This document shows positions 1 to 10,842 of a stretch of 64,000 bases of DNA, piece by piece (positions within the stretch are counted from its first letter, which is position 1; the number at the start of each line of letters is the position of its first letter). The DNA is from Blastobasis lacticolella (Eukaryota > Arthropoda > Insecta > Lepidoptera > Blastobasidae): NCBI GenBank assembly GCA_905147135.1, contig LR990043.1, forward strand, positions 20,337,584 through 20,401,583. Direction: 5' to 3'. The notes beneath the pieces were generated by a model. That model was not told the DNA's origin and did not search any database. It worked only from the letters and a program-made list of their open reading frames with translations. Position numbers and translations under genes: made by a program.

Positions 1-264
1 TTAGTTTTACACAGTGTCAAGGACAAAAGAACATTGACATTTGACATTGAAAACAATTACAACCAATTCGAACGAATGACTCTGTTTTAAAATTTCAGTA
101 ATTACTGTACAATTCAGTGGTACTTTAAATGTAAATTGGTTACGAAAATATGAATATTTGACAAAGTTGTATCGTTTGACTGACTATAAATCATGGCGAG
201 GCATTAAAATGTACATATTTTATGGCATTGTAGTCCCAACAGTTGTAGTTAACCGTTTAACTGA

Positions 265-395
265 AAAATAGTCGGACGCCTCTCTATCTGTCTGTCTGCT
301 CGCGATAAAATCAAAAGCTACTGAACGGATTTTCATGCGGTTTTCACTATCATTTAGAGAATTTATAATAGAGTAACCCCGAGAAAAGCTAGGGC
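265..395 (+). mobile_element. Helitron-like fragment
   Basis: It has the GTCTGTCTGCTCGCGAT...CTACTGAACGGATTTT body seen in other copies here and ends with AAAGCTAG. It is degenerate and its 5' end is unclear. Confidence 0.45.
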
Positions 396-1923
396 GAGAT
401 TAATTAAACACCAATTGAAAATAAAATGAGACTAAAAACAACCATCAAATTTCCCACAGGCCGACACAATATTGCGGCCGGGGTGCAGGAAACAAATGAT
501 TAACAATTACATCCCTAATAAGTTACCTAAATAATGGCCACCCGTATCTATCGATCGAATGTTGGAGGGATATTACACAAACTTGGAATTGTCGAGATCC
601 GTGTTTCCGATAGTGGAGGCAAGCGTGGCGGCGGTATATTTGTTTCGTATGATTTCAATAAACGGACTCCCCTTGAAGCATAAATAATGCATGTCGAATT
701 TGGTTCGGTGTCCCGTATGCCGAGATAACAATCGATAATAATAGCACAATTCTCTCCTCCGAGTTTTATACGTACGAACACTCTTGAACAAAAGTAATGC
801 CACATCAATGGACTCTTCCGCAGTATTGTAAGCTTTAATATTCAACAATATAGACGAGTTTGCCCTGCCAACGTGCGCTGGACCAATACATCGGATGTGC
901 TGATGTATTACAATTGCTCGTAATAAATGTTCGAAATTAAAATGTCGTACGGTATTTGGAGCAGCATTTTGGAATAACGTTCGTTGTTTTAATTGTGAAG
1001 TAGGTAAGTAATAACTTACGTAAAACGTTCATATTTTTTATCGGAGTTTTCTTGTCATTGTTGTATTGCTACAAAAATGCAAATAATTGTATCGTTATTA
1101 ACATTAACAAAAAATTTAACTGGTAAAAAGAAGTACTACGCATTTAGAAATAACCTTAGAATCATATTCGCGAGCAGCAAATGATGAAATTTCATGTAAA
1201 TAAAAAAATATTTTTTTATCGAATGTATCCGGGCGTGCAATTATGGCAATGGCCTCCTCTCTCTTCTAACGATACATCAAATACCCTATATGATCTTGTA
1301 GCTTCAACGAATTTTTTATCTAAAATTGGTCACACACTTATGCTCTACGTCAGCAAGCATTTGCCTTAAGTAGCAAAACAACGATCATAACAACTTTTTT
1401 TTTTTTATTAATAATAGGCTAGCATTGAAGTTAATTGAAGTTAACCGTTTTAGCTCTAGGTTAAGCACTTTCTATTTCATTTCTTTCGACTCCAGTTCGA
1501 TCGCTTTTACCTTGGCCCTAAGGCATTTTATTAATTGACTCTCCAATGTTCATATATAATTCACATCGTACCAGTACTTTAACTCGAAATAATAATTTTA
1601 TCGATAATGTTCTTGCTCATGGTAAAGAAAACATGTTACAACTAGTCACTTCTCATTTTCTCTAGTGTCTAGTAATGAAGCGACGAGTCGTTCGCGCTAA
1701 AATTACTGTATAGTATTGTCGAAGCCATTCAAAATTTATGTTATGGAAAAGAAAGTAACTCTGTCCGTAGTTTGAACCAATAGCCCAGGAAAATCGTACC
1801 TAGAAAAATGTCAGGTATGGCCATTTTTGGATATGTAAAACAGGAGGTTTTCGACCTCGAGGTGCTGCCGCGGGCTCAGCAATGTCCATAAAATGCTGAA
1901 ATTACGACGTTTTAACTCACTCG
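396..1923. other. No gene recognised
   Basis: AT-rich. At 533-682 two overlapping plus-strand frames of 50 and 42 codons stay open (ATG 533 and ATG 558), but neither resembles a known protein. The rest shows no feature. Confidence 0.5.
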
Positions 1924-2185
1924 GCCGTGTGGTGTCCGGCAGAGTAGAATAGCACCAACCCCTTATACTCGTGGGTGTCGTACAAGGCGACTAATGTTTT
2001 CGAGGCAAAAGATCTAAGCGCCTCCGTAGACTGAAAAATGGGCAGCAGCATTTCCCATTGTTATATTATAACACTGCGATCTCCAACCCGCCTGCCAAGC
2101 GTGGAGATTATGGCAATAACCTCCCTTTTTGTGGGAGAGGCCCTAAGTCCTGCAGTGGACTGTTATGGGCTGTGATGATGATGAA
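1924..2185 (+). mobile_element. Repeat C (GATGAT-tailed retroposon), plus
   Basis: The family has GTGGTGTCCGGCAGAGTA, CACTGCGATCTCCAACCCGC, GGAGATTATGGCAATAACCT and CCTGCAGTGGACTGTT, ending (GATGAT). Here a short TCACTCG duplication may flank it. It looks like a SINE or the 3' end of a LINE, with no tRNA head. Confidence 0.7.
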
Positions 2186-2422
2186 GTCACTCGCTAATAT
2201 CAACAAAACGGTGCATCGTAGAAGAAAGAGATTTTCTAACGAATGAAAGCTTATAAAATTCTCTACAACTTCTTCCTTACATACCTTTATACCGAATTTT
2301 TACCTATATACCTATACAAATTATCATTTTAGGGTTGTCCCCTTTACTTGATTTATCTTATCTATAACCTTACTTGTTTCCTAATTTCATGATTGTAGGT
2401 TATCGTTAAATACCCTTAGTAT

Positions 2423-2779
2423 CATCATTTTGGCGTTAATGTCCCGGTTGTGCTCTCGCGCACGAGGGCCTAGGGTCCGCCTTGACCATTATCCAGGATT
2501 TGGCAGGTCAGGTAAGTACAGTGGAGCGACTGCCATCTGACCTCCATGACCCTGCTACCAGGGGAACCTGACCAGTTTTGATCATGGTTACACATCCAGT
2601 CGCCTGAATGTGTAGGTTTCATCACGATGTTTTCCCTCGCCGTAAGAGCATCGGTTAGTATTCAACTAATGTACATAACTCAGAAAACAGTCATTGGTAC
2701 ATGGCCGGAGCGGGATTCGAACCCGGGACCTCTGGCTTACGAGTCGCATATTCTAACCGCTCGGCCACCGACGCTCTCT
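2423..2779 (-). mobile_element. SINE-A, full length, minus orientation
   Basis: This is a tRNA-headed SINE. On the minus strand it runs from GAGCGTCGGTGGCCGAGCGG (A-box-like), through a CGGGTTCGAATCC B box, to a ..CGCCAAAATGATGAT tail. It is flanked by a 14-bp target duplication AATACCCTTAGTAT (2409-2422, 2780-2793). Confidence 0.85.
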
Positions 2780-2793
2780 AATACCCTTAGTAT

Positions 2794-3292
2794 ATGTTAA
2801 GATAAAATTCCCCTGCGAGTAATTTATCATTCTTTTTAGGTATACTTTCATATAATCTACAATCATGAAATTTGTCAACAAGCAAGTATATATTTCAAGT
2901 GAAGGAGAAAAAACCAAAACTGTTTTTTTTGTTGTTCAAATTTGTACATACAAATCATAAAAATATACGTACAATTTGTGCTACATTTTTCATACAATTT
3001 CATAAGAAATGTGCCGCCACAATCCATAGTGTGTTGCTCGTAAACGGTTGGGAATTTGAAAAAGTGAATTAGTAAAAGTTATAGAGAATTTTAGAAGTTA
3101 TCATTCGATAGAACACTTTTCTCTACAATGCACTATTTTGAAGATATTAGTAAGTGACCCAAAAAACGTAAACGACACTGCTAAGCCCCCAGCAGCACCT
3201 CGAGGTCGAAATCTTTGACGTTTCATGAAAGCCTATACCTGACCATTGACCCTTGTCTCAAACGAATGCACTGGGCTAGTAGTAGTCTGCCT
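2794..3292. other. No gene recognised
   Basis: AT-rich filler between a SINE-A and a LINE-E fragment. A 66-codon frame at 2872 has simple-sequence composition and is not convincing. Confidence 0.5.
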
Positions 3293-3405
3293 TTTTTTAA
3301 TACCACTAATGTGGAAAACAAGCACACGGCCCGTCTGGTGATAGGCAGTATGGTAGGCTATGGACACTTGCAATACCAAGGGTCTGACTAGCGTATTGTT
3401 AACGG
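3293..3405 (-). mobile_element. LINE-E 3' end, degenerate
   Basis: The family ends in reverse with TATACCACTAAGGTGGCAAA. Here ATACCACTAATGTGGAAAAC, then GATAGGCAGTATGGTAGGCT and TTGCAATACCAAG, match it. Confidence 0.45.
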
Positions 3406-3437
3406 GTACCGAAATCGACCAGTTAGTATATCATCGC

Positions 3438-3581
3438 ATACTATTAAACAAAGTCCCACGTCGCGTCTGTCTGTCTGTCATAAACTCAAAGGGTACTTGA
3501 AGGGGTTTTGGGTTCATGAGGAAGGTTTACATCTATAATTTGTTAAGGTTACAACCCATGCGAAGCCGGGCGAGTCACTAG
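3438..3581 (+). mobile_element. Short Helitron-like element
   Basis: It begins near ACTATTAAACAAAGTCCCAC, contains GTCTGTCTGTCTGTC, and ends CCATGCGAAGCCGGGCGAG..CACTAG followed by T, the CTAG terminus with a GC-rich hairpin typical of lepidopteran Helitrons. Confidence 0.6.
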
Positions 3582-3732
3582 TAACTTATAAAGAGAAAGG
3601 TTCGTTCTGTGAACTTAAAGCATTTAAATAAATTATTTAAAAAGTAATTCTATTGGAGCCAATCAAATTTCCACTACCCCACATTATACTGTGAAACGCC
3701 AAACATAAGAAAATCCATATATACTTAAGTCA

Positions 3733-4242
3733 ATGAGAAATTCCCCAACAAAAACCATCGTTAAGAAACGGGAAATACGAGCAAAAACAACAAGTAGGCC
3801 CCTCAAAGGAAACAATGCGAACGCAGACGATATCAATCTTGCCCTCCGATTTGAATTTAAATTTTTATTGCGACTTACAAAGGAAGGCGTCCATTCCGAA
3901 ATCGCCTGTTCACGTGAGCCGGAAGTGGAATTGAATGGACGGCCAGAAACCATTCAGCCCGACGCCGGCTCAAAAATACCGCATTAATGCCAAAACAGGC
4001 CTTATAAACCTGCCAATCTAAAAATAGAAGCCGACAGACCGCCGGCAAGCCTCGCCTATACAACCCCGAATCTGATGAACGATATCGAATTCAGCCGGGT
4101 TACAACACTCATTGACGCCGTCCGTGATGAGAGAACGAATCTCGTAAAATCGAAACAGAACGGCGATGTAAAAGGAGAGCCAGATGAATATCGAGATGAG
4201 GAAACCGCTGTTGACTGGAATACGTACGGCTTTGACGATTAG
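3733..4242 (+). pseudogene. Coding-like last exon with one in-frame stop, protein not recognised
   Basis: A single plus-strand frame reads 84 codons from ATG 3733 to TAA 3985-3987, then continues in the same frame for 84 more codons to TAG 4240-4242. Both halves have coding-like codon use, richer in G/C at third positions than the surroundings. The first half is basic (KTIVKKREIRAK). The second has a TTLIDAVRDERTNL stretch and an acidic end finishing AVDWNTYGFDD. AATAAA follows at 4359-4364. No GT/AG pair conveniently removes the TAA. It may be a nonsense-disrupted exon, a retained relic, or a sequencing/allelic change. An acceptor such as TATACTTAAG just before 3728 could begin the exon. I do not recognise the family. 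Confidence 0.5.
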
Positions 4243-4358
4243 CCAACGGCCCACGTTCGCGTACGAAAATTAAAAGGCTATAAATAGATGTTTGGTTAAG
4301 GATGTTTCAGACCATAAACTAGGGGTGAGAAATGTGATGAATGTTGAATTATAAAAGA

Positions 4359-4364
4359 AATAAA
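4359..4364 (+). terminator. AATAAA polyadenylation signal after the 3733-4242 exon
   Basis: AATAAA lies 117 nt after the TAG at 4240, a normal spacing for a short 3' UTR. It supports reading 3733-4242 as a terminal exon on the plus strand. Confidence 0.4.
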
Positions 4365-4394
4365 ATACAGGGTTTTCAGTAGATAGCCTTAATA

Positions 4395-4587
4395 CACTTA
4401 CGGTGTGGGAAGACATCGTGATGAAACCTGCACATTCAGGCGACTGAATGTGTAACCTGGTTCAATCTGTTAACGGAGGTCGGATTTCAATCGCTCTATT
4501 TTAAATACCTGATCTTCCAAGTCTTGGATTATGGTCAACGCGGACTCGCCCGTTAGAGCACAATCGTGACATTAACGCCAAAATGAA
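4395..4587 (+). mobile_element. SINE-A, 3' part only
   Basis: It matches the SINE-A body (ACATCGTGATGAAACCTGCA, CATTCAGGCGACTGAATGTG) through to GACATTAACGCCAAAATGA. The tRNA head is missing. It lies directly after the poly(A) signal of the 3733-4242 exon. Confidence 0.65.
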
Positions 4588-5358
4588 AAACCTAATAAAC
4601 TGTAGCATTTTGAATCATGGTATTTCAACACCATATTACTGCGTTCGCATTTACAAAAACGAATGGTCTCCAACTCAGCCAGTCCTCCTACATACTTGAC
4701 GACCGGGGACACAATCTGTCACCGATTAAAAAGAGCATTGGGACACGACAATTTTACCCTCAGCAGAGAAAATAATAAAAAAAAAACACGAATCTCACAA
4801 TTCCGCTCCGTTGTCTCGTCGGGTTCTTGCGAAAATTCATTCAATGGCACGCCTTAGCAAGTTGCTTAACTTTGTGGAACGATTCGTTTGGACAAGTTTC
4901 GGCCTGTCTTTAGTGCTATTAATTTGTCCGTCTAAGAACCGACGGTAAGTCAAATTACAGGCTGAGTTGGACAAAGCGTCTAGGAGCCAACGGGAGGTGG
5001 TTTTGCGGAGCCGTTGTTTTCAAAGAGATGAGCTGTGGAGGTATTGGATCTCATTAGGAACGCTTGGATTTCCTCGCAAGGAATCTGTGTAATAGGGGTT
5101 GCTCTTGTTGCTTGTTAGAATTTAGTAGTTGCTTACTGGTTACAATATACTAGCTTGCTAGTTGTTCAGCGCTAAACTGAAATGCCAAAGCATTTATATT
5201 GCTGTCTATTATTCCACTATCATGGTATAGTACATAAATGAACTAAGAATTTCATTTAAAACGTATAAGATTTGAATATTGGCTACGTTTTGTAAAATAT
5301 TACTTCCCATTTCATTTATTTCGACCGATAGTACTCCCTCGCATAATTATCAAATATT
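4588..5358. other. No gene recognised
   Basis: Mixed-composition sequence between SINE-A and repeat C. I see no coding frame or repeat match. Confidence 0.5.
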
Positions 5359-5373
5359 ATATAAGACACATGT

Positions 5374-5611
5374 GGTGTGTGGTGCCGCCACCTCAAAGAA
5401 TAGCACCACCCCATCGCTTCCCGTGGGTGTCGTAAGAGGCGACTAAGGGACAAATCCGAAAGGTGGGCAGCAGCATCTTTCTGGGTAGATTTACATCAAC
5501 TGCACTGCGATCTCCAACCCGCCTGCCAAGCGTGGAGATTATGGCAATGACCTCCCCTTTCGTGGGAGAGGCCCGAAGTCCTGCAGTGGACTGTTTTGGG
5601 CTGTGATGATG
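5374..5611 (+). mobile_element. Repeat C, 238 bp, 15-bp target duplication
   Basis: It carries the same motifs as 1924-2185 and is flanked by an exact 15-bp duplication ATATAAGACACATGT (5359-5373, 5612-5626). The duplication fixes the ends of this retroposed unit. Confidence 0.85.
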
Positions 5612-5740
5612 ATATAAGACACATGTTGTGATGTCATGTTTGTTAGCGTTTCACAAAATTATAATATAATGGATGTTGTTTAAATCATCGATTACGTACG
5701 ATCGACGTATCTCTACGTGGATACGTGTATGTATGTATGT

Positions 5741-5850
5741 AAACTCTTTATTGCGTATAACTACATAAAGAACAATAACAAAAGGCAATAAATATACATT
5801 GCAAAGGCGGGCTTATCCCACTATGGGATTTGTTCCAGCTAACCTTACCT
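5741..5850 (-). mobile_element. LINE-F 3' end, minus orientation
   Basis: AAACTCTTTATTGCGTATAA, TACATTGCAAAGGCGGGCTT and ATCCCACTATGGGATTTGTT match a common lepidopteran LINE 3' end (GGCGGGCTTATCGC...GCGATCT). The copy at 12304-12420 is related. Confidence 0.55.
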
Positions 5851-6005
5851 TGGATAGTCCTAGTTCTATTTAAACACATCGTCCATTACGAGTACGGAAT
5901 TGAGGCTGCTTAACAAAAAATTTTATAAGTACAGTAAACTGAATAAAAATAGGTACATAATAAATAATAAAAATCTTACCAATTACTTATTATCTTATCT
6001 TATGT

Positions 6006-6210
6006 CTTACTAATCTTACCATCCCATTAATTTTATAAATGCGAATATTAGTTTGGTAGTTTGTTACTCCTTCATGCAAAAACTACTCACCGGATTATGA
6101 TAAAAGTTGGCAATAAAGTAGCTTATAGCCTAGAATAGTGGTTCTCGCGAAAATGGGTCCGGAACGTAATAAGTGAATTTTACGCGGACGAAAGCGCGGG
6201 CGAAAGCTAG
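6006..6210 (+). mobile_element. Short Helitron-like element
   Basis: The 5' part TCTTACTAAT...ATAAATGCGAATATTAG and the 3' part ACGCGGACGAAAGCGCGGGC..AAAGCTAG match the general layout of non-autonomous lepidopteran Helitrons. It is followed by T. About 16 bp near the 5' end look inserted. Confidence 0.6.
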
Positions 6211-6768
6211 TAAGCTTATGTGGCAAAGAACTCCCCAAGTGATACTGACAAAGAAAACTTTACAAGTAACAGATGTTGAGACCCCACAATTTTTTACAAA
6301 TGCAGCTTTTTAGGCCTTAGGGAAACAATTTTGGAGACTAATAAAGAAGTACAGATTAAAAAGGGAACTACAATGTAATCTGCGGTTTAACAGCTTTCTT
6401 CCTTAGCGTGGTTACAAAACAAATCGGTGTCTCATTGTGCAAAACAATTTATCTTCGTGTGTTAACAGGATGAGAGATAAAAGGCGTTGGCCATTCAATA
6501 GAGTACAGGTAAGGGACCTTTTTTGATTTGGCAGTCAAAAGACGCTATTTCTTCGGTAATTCCACGGTGAAGAAAAGGTTCTCAGTTGTTTTTTTTTTCA
6601 CCTACCTACATCATTTTTTGGTTGGTTAATGTACGATGGCGTTGTGAACGGTACAGAATATTACTGTCAAATTGTCTGATTTTGTATTTGATCATCTAAA
6701 CGGTATAGTAGATTATAATCTGATTCATAATTCGAGTCACAAAAATGACCCAAAACTAACTCCGCAGG
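6211..6768. other. No gene recognised
   Basis: AT-rich, with nothing identifiable. Confidence 0.5.
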
Positions 6769-6873
6769 CCGGCACCGCATTCGCTCCTCTTAGGTTGCAG
6801 ATGTCAGGAACAACGGTGGCCGCACGCCAACAGGTGGACCTACCGTCCGTGTGCCTTCCTAGGCACTAATAAA
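6769..6873 (+). mobile_element. Repeat G (non-LTR 3' end)
   Basis: CACCGCATTCGCTCCTCTTA, GGTTGCAGATGTCAGGAACA and GTCCGTGTGCCTTCCTAGGC are shared with 42268-42421. Confidence 0.55.
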
Positions 6874-6925
6874 ATATCTAAATTGTCACTAAGTCGAAAA
6901 ACGGAAACATGCTTGCATTTTTATA

Positions 6926-7122
6926 CATCATCATCACAGCCCATAACAATCCACTGCAGGACTTAAGGGCTCTTCCACGAGAGAGGAGGTTATTGCCATT
7001 ATCTCAACGCTTGGCAGGGGGGTTGGAGATCGCAGTGTTGTAAATATAAAAATGGAAAACGCCTACGGATACTTAGAACTTTGGCTTTGAAAACATTAGA
7101 CGCCTCGTACGACACCCACGTG
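6926..7122 (-). mobile_element. Repeat C, minus orientation
   Basis: It starts ATCATCATCACAGCCCATAA in reverse and includes GTTGGAGATCGCAGTGTT and GCCTCGTACGACACCCACG. Confidence 0.7.
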
Positions 7123-7591
7123 GCTTAAGTATTTTTTAATCAGTAAGGACAATTCAGTGGCATGGCAAGTGTTCGTTTTATATTTTTAAACACCGGAAAA
7201 TTTAAAAATGGTTCTCGCACTAACGATAGGTAGGTATGACTTCAATTGGTCAGTGTGACTTGCAGTTAAAGTAGTACCCAAGCCCAATTACATACGTACC
7301 TAATAGAAGTAAGTATAATCTATTCCTATAGAGAGCTTTTTTACTAGCCAGGCATTAAACCGCCATCTCGCGATGGAGCATGCCTTTCTACGAATAGCCT
7401 ATTGACTCTAGGCAAAAGGCGTCCAGATTATAATGAATGAGTATGGTCAATGTTGTCCATTTTTGGCATTGAGCCTTAACATTTGATGCGGTTTTTGTAA
7501 TGATGGCTGGCAGAGATTCGATCAGTTCGATCGAAAATTTACCGATATGCATTATTTACTGCTGACTTGTGCATGTAGTGGACTAGTGGAC

Positions 7592-7850
7592 ATCCGAAGC
7601 GAAACCGAGTTCACCGACATAGCCCGAAGGATTGCCAGACTTAAATGGCAGTGGACAGGGATACAGATCGCAGAACAGATGGCCGATGGTACAGTAAAGT
7701 TTTCGAGTGGCGACCATATACCGGAAGACGCAGCGTAGATAGGCCTCCCACAAGGGGGTCCGACGACCAGGTAAATTATAGGTACCAGCTAAAAGCGGGT
7801 ACACAAGACCGGCCTTTGTGGAGATCTCTGGGGAAGCCCAACAATGGGCA
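7592..7850 (+). pseudogene. RTE-like LINE ORF2 C-terminal relic, frameshifted
   Basis: RIARLKWQWTG appears in one frame. DGRWYSKVFEWRPYTGRRSV, then DRPPTR, and later DRPLWRSLGK appear in the next frame, so a frameshift lies near 7665-7680. This is the widespread RLKWQWAGH..RR..WRPRTGRRSVGRPPTRW tail of lepidopteran RTE-type elements. No catalytic domain is present. Confidence 0.7.
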
Positions 7851-8285
7851 TCTTTCGGCTGACATTATGATGACTATGATCACTCTGTTATTACTGCCGA
7901 ATACACAGCAAAGGTACAGGTACAGTACACGAATTACGGATGAGGACTCCCTTTTTACGTATCCGTAAACCTGCCTCACGAATTCGGCACACCAAATCAC
8001 CCATAACCGCCGCGAACAGAACACGTATCTCGCAAACAACTCCTAACAACCCGACCGCTGAAACTTTCGAAAGACCATTTCATTTAGCCAATATTGTTCG
8101 CGGCACATGCCCCGTTCACCGGCGGACGGTGGCCGGTAGGGGTGCCAACTTAGCGCTTTGACCGCTGGATTCTGTTGGCGTATTTGGCGCTTTTTAGCCC
8201 CCGATGAGGAAGAGGGGTGTTATGAGTTAGACGTGTGTATCTGTTGCTTTGTGGCTCTGTGTATAGGCGTGTCGGACAAAACCAT
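7851..8285. other. No gene recognised
   Basis: Follows the RTE-like relic. Frames of 70-107 codons here are probably chance extensions of that relic. Confidence 0.45.
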
Positions 8286-8557
8286 GCGATTATAAATAAT
8301 TAAATAAATAATAAATAATCGTGGACAAATTCATACAGCGCCATCTAGCCCCAAACTAAGCAAAGCTTGTACTATGGGTGCTAGCTAACTGATATACTAC
8401 TTATATACTTTTTAAATACATACTTATTATATATAGAACACCCAGACCCGTAACAGAAATTAAAATTCATCATTTAAATTTCTGCCCGGCCGGGAATCGA
8501 ACCCGGGACCTCTTGCGTGGCTGACTGGCATGTTGACCACTGAACCACTCAGGTCGT
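8286..8557 (-). mobile_element. SINE-B, minus orientation
   Basis: This is a second tRNA-headed SINE family. In reverse it shows GTGGACAAATTC, GCGCCATCTAGCCCCAAAC, AAGCTTGTACTATGGGTGCT, the B box GGGAATCGAACCCGGGACC, and a head ending CACTCAGGTCGTC. Confidence 0.85.
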
Positions 8558-8870
8558 CGATTAATGGCAAAATATGACTTTTATTAATTGTATAGGTAGT
8601 AGGTAGGTATAGGTAAGCATTTTTTTATGTTTGTAAGTTTGGATGTAGGTAGGAGGTAACATCCGGAACTATTTATCCGATTTTAAAATTTTTACTAACA
8701 TGTAACTACTGAAATATTGGTATTCCACGGAACATGTGGAACATGTCCTTTTATTGGTCGCTTGTAATACTGTTATGTTTGTTTTCAATAAATAAATAAA
8801 TGTGAATGCTCACAGCACGTATGTGAAAACTGCTGATAATAGCTAACTAATAAAATGAAATACGAAAACA

Positions 8871-9235
8871 TTTTTTTTTTTTTTTTTTTTTATATCATAC
8901 GGTAGGCAAACAGGCAAGCGGGCCACCTGATGGAAAGTGGTCACCACTGCCTATAGACATTAGCAACACCAAGAGTATCGCTAATGCGTTGCCCACCTCT
9001 ATAACACGTTGCTCTGGCAGCAAAAAGCAAATGCCACTCCACTGCCAAAGCCACGGTTCCCCAAATCCCCACCCCATGGAGCACTGGAAACCTTACTCAC
9101 CGGCAGAAACACAATACTATTTAAAAGAGTATTATTTAGCTGCGATATTCTGTAAGGTGGAGGTACTTCCCCAGTCGGGCGGCTCCAATTCGAACGAGAT
9201 ACCCCGCTATGCCCTACCTCTCTTAAACGGATATC
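8871..9235 (-). mobile_element. LINE-D 3' end with 21-nt poly(A)
   Basis: In reverse it shows a run of 21 T at 8871-8891, then ATCATACGGTAGGCAAACAG, GGCCACCTGATGGAAAGTGG, GCGTTGCCCACCTCTATAAC and GTTGCTCTGGCAGCAAAAAG. It is a non-autonomous or 5'-truncated non-LTR copy. The long poly(A) suggests moderate youth. The TA-flanked MITE adjoins its left-hand (5') end. Confidence 0.7.
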
Positions 9236-9241
9236 CGATTA

Positions 9242-9497
9242 GAGCTTGTCTAAGCTGAAATGACGCGCCCCACTACTTTATCAGTTGATTTCGATGTGTG
9301 AGTATTAATAACGACACTTCATCTGTGTGGGAGCGTCGACTGCTCCAATCGAACGACGCGTGCTCCTACGTTGAGTCTCACCGGCAACTGAATGACCAAT
9401 TACAACGGCATTTGTATATGTATTGCGTCCATATTTTAAATTTGCTTGTGTGCGTTAATGCGATAGTGGGGCGCGTCATTTCAGCTTAGACGAGCTC
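9242..9497. mobile_element. MITE with 34-bp terminal inverted repeats and TA duplication
   Basis: The inverted repeats at 9242-9275 and 9464-9497 differ at one position. They begin GAGCTTGTCTAAGCTGAAAT and continue with GACGCGCCCCACTA. TA flanks both ends (9240-9241 and 9498-9499). The 188-bp interior has no coding potential. TA flanks suggest a Tc1/mariner-type transposase, but the superfamily is not certain. It sits immediately beside the old LINE end at 8871-9235. Confidence 0.75.
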
Positions 9498-9955
9498 TAC
9501 TGTTGATAATCACTTGGCTTAAAGGTCTTGGATATGAAGCCATAAATCTTGAAAAATCCAAAACCAACTATTTTCCAAAGTCCATCGTCAAAAGCACCTT
9601 TTAAATTTTTCCACAGTCCAGCGGAATTAGCGCTGTATTGGTCCAGAGGTTACCCGGTGGCCAGTAAATAGGGCACGCCGCGTCCGCATCCGGGCTGCGT
9701 TCCGGAACCGACCCGGAACCGGCAAATGGCAGTTGACCGTGCCACTAGTTCCCATTCCAGGTTGTCGATGCATACTATGCGTAGGGCTTGGCAGGGTTCA
9801 CTTTTGATAAAAATATAGATTTACTTTGCGGGCGCTGGTCGTTGTTGTGGCAGTTGAGGGATATAGGACTCTAAGGATTTAATACTGGTTGAACAGTCTA
9901 GGGAGCCGATTGGATTTAACTCTCCATCCAAGAGTTTTACCAAAACAGACAAATG

Positions 9956-10088
9956 CTGGTAGACCCGGCGCGACTTCGTTCACATGGCGTCCTACCTCTA
10001 CATACACATACTTTATCCCTACCTACCCTTTTTTCCTGCTTATGAAACCTTCCTCATGAATCACTATATCTATTGTTGGAATCATTAG
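9956..10088 (-). mobile_element. Helitron-like fragment, minus orientation
   Basis: It starts GGTAGACCCGGCGCGACTTC, the reverse complement of the hairpin-proximal 3' end, and carries CTTCCTCATGAATCACT shared with copies at 16134, 32407 and 51383. The far end is missing. Confidence 0.5.
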
Positions 10089-10102
10089 CGTATCTAGGAT
10101 TA

Positions 10103-10355
10103 TTTGCCAGTGGTTCAGTGGTCAACATGCCGGTCTGCCACGCAAGTGGTCCTGGGTTCGATTCCCGGCCAGGCAGAAATTGAAATGATGAATTCTAATT
10201 TCTGTTACGGGTCTGTGTGTTCTATGTATAATAAGTATGTATTTAAAAGTATATAAGTAGTTTATCAGTTATCTAGCACCCATAACACAAGCTTTGCTTA
10301 CTTTGGGGCTAGGTGGCGCTGTGTGAATTTGTCCACGATTATTTATTTATTTAAG
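10103..10355 (+). mobile_element. SINE-B, plus orientation
   Basis: GTGGTTCAGTGGTCAACATG, GGGTTCGATTCCCGGCC, GTATAATAAGTATGTATTT and GGCGCTGTGTGAATTTGTCC occur in order, followed by a TTTATTTATT tail. Confidence 0.85.
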
Positions 10356-10554
10356 TTTTTTTTCCTTTTTTAGCCTACATATAAGAAATAGTCGAAATTC
10401 TATCAAATTTTTCATTTTTTTAATTAAAATATTAGACTCAAAGCACGTTAATGCTGATGAGGTGACGTGTTGAGTTTCTCATTTCAAGTAATTAAATCTC
10501 TGGTCCTCTCCTAACGAACCTTAGCCTGCTGTAAGACATTTATTTTTAGAAATA

Positions 10555-10648
10555 AGCTGTACCTTTTGTGATTGTTATCTTTATGTTCATATTATTGTAA
10601 CTTTCTTTGTGCACAATAAATGGTTAAATAAATAAATAAATAAATAAA
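10555..10648 (+). mobile_element. LINE 3' end with (TAAA)n tail
   Basis: TTGTAACTTTCTTTGTGCAC, AATAAATGG and then (TAAA) repeats look like a non-LTR 3' terminus with its own poly(A) signal. Confidence 0.4.
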
Positions 10649-10727
10649 CCTTAAAAACTAGGAGCTTTTTACATTTTACTAGACACATTTTGTACTATCG
10701 ATAATAATGAAGCGAAAAATGCTGCTT

Positions 10728-10840
10728 CATCATCATTATCATCATCTCGGCGTTTTGTCCCGGTTGCACTCCCGCACGGTACGTGAGGGCCCGGGATCCG
10801 CCTTCCTACTTTCTTGGCCTACTTCGCTTGTTCCTCGGCA
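10728..10840 (-). mobile_element. SINE-A, strongly truncated
   Basis: CATCATTATCATCATCTCGG through CCCGGGATCCGCCTTC is the SINE-A 3' end in reverse. CGAAAAATGC-GCTT occurs on both sides as an imperfect target duplication, indicating 5' truncation at insertion. Confidence 0.55.
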
Positions 10841-10842
10841 TC

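Noticed and set aside
8895..9077. Open frames over the LINE-D 3' end
   Set aside because: The sequence is a known-style LINE 3' UTR also found at 52041-52236; translation is not expected.
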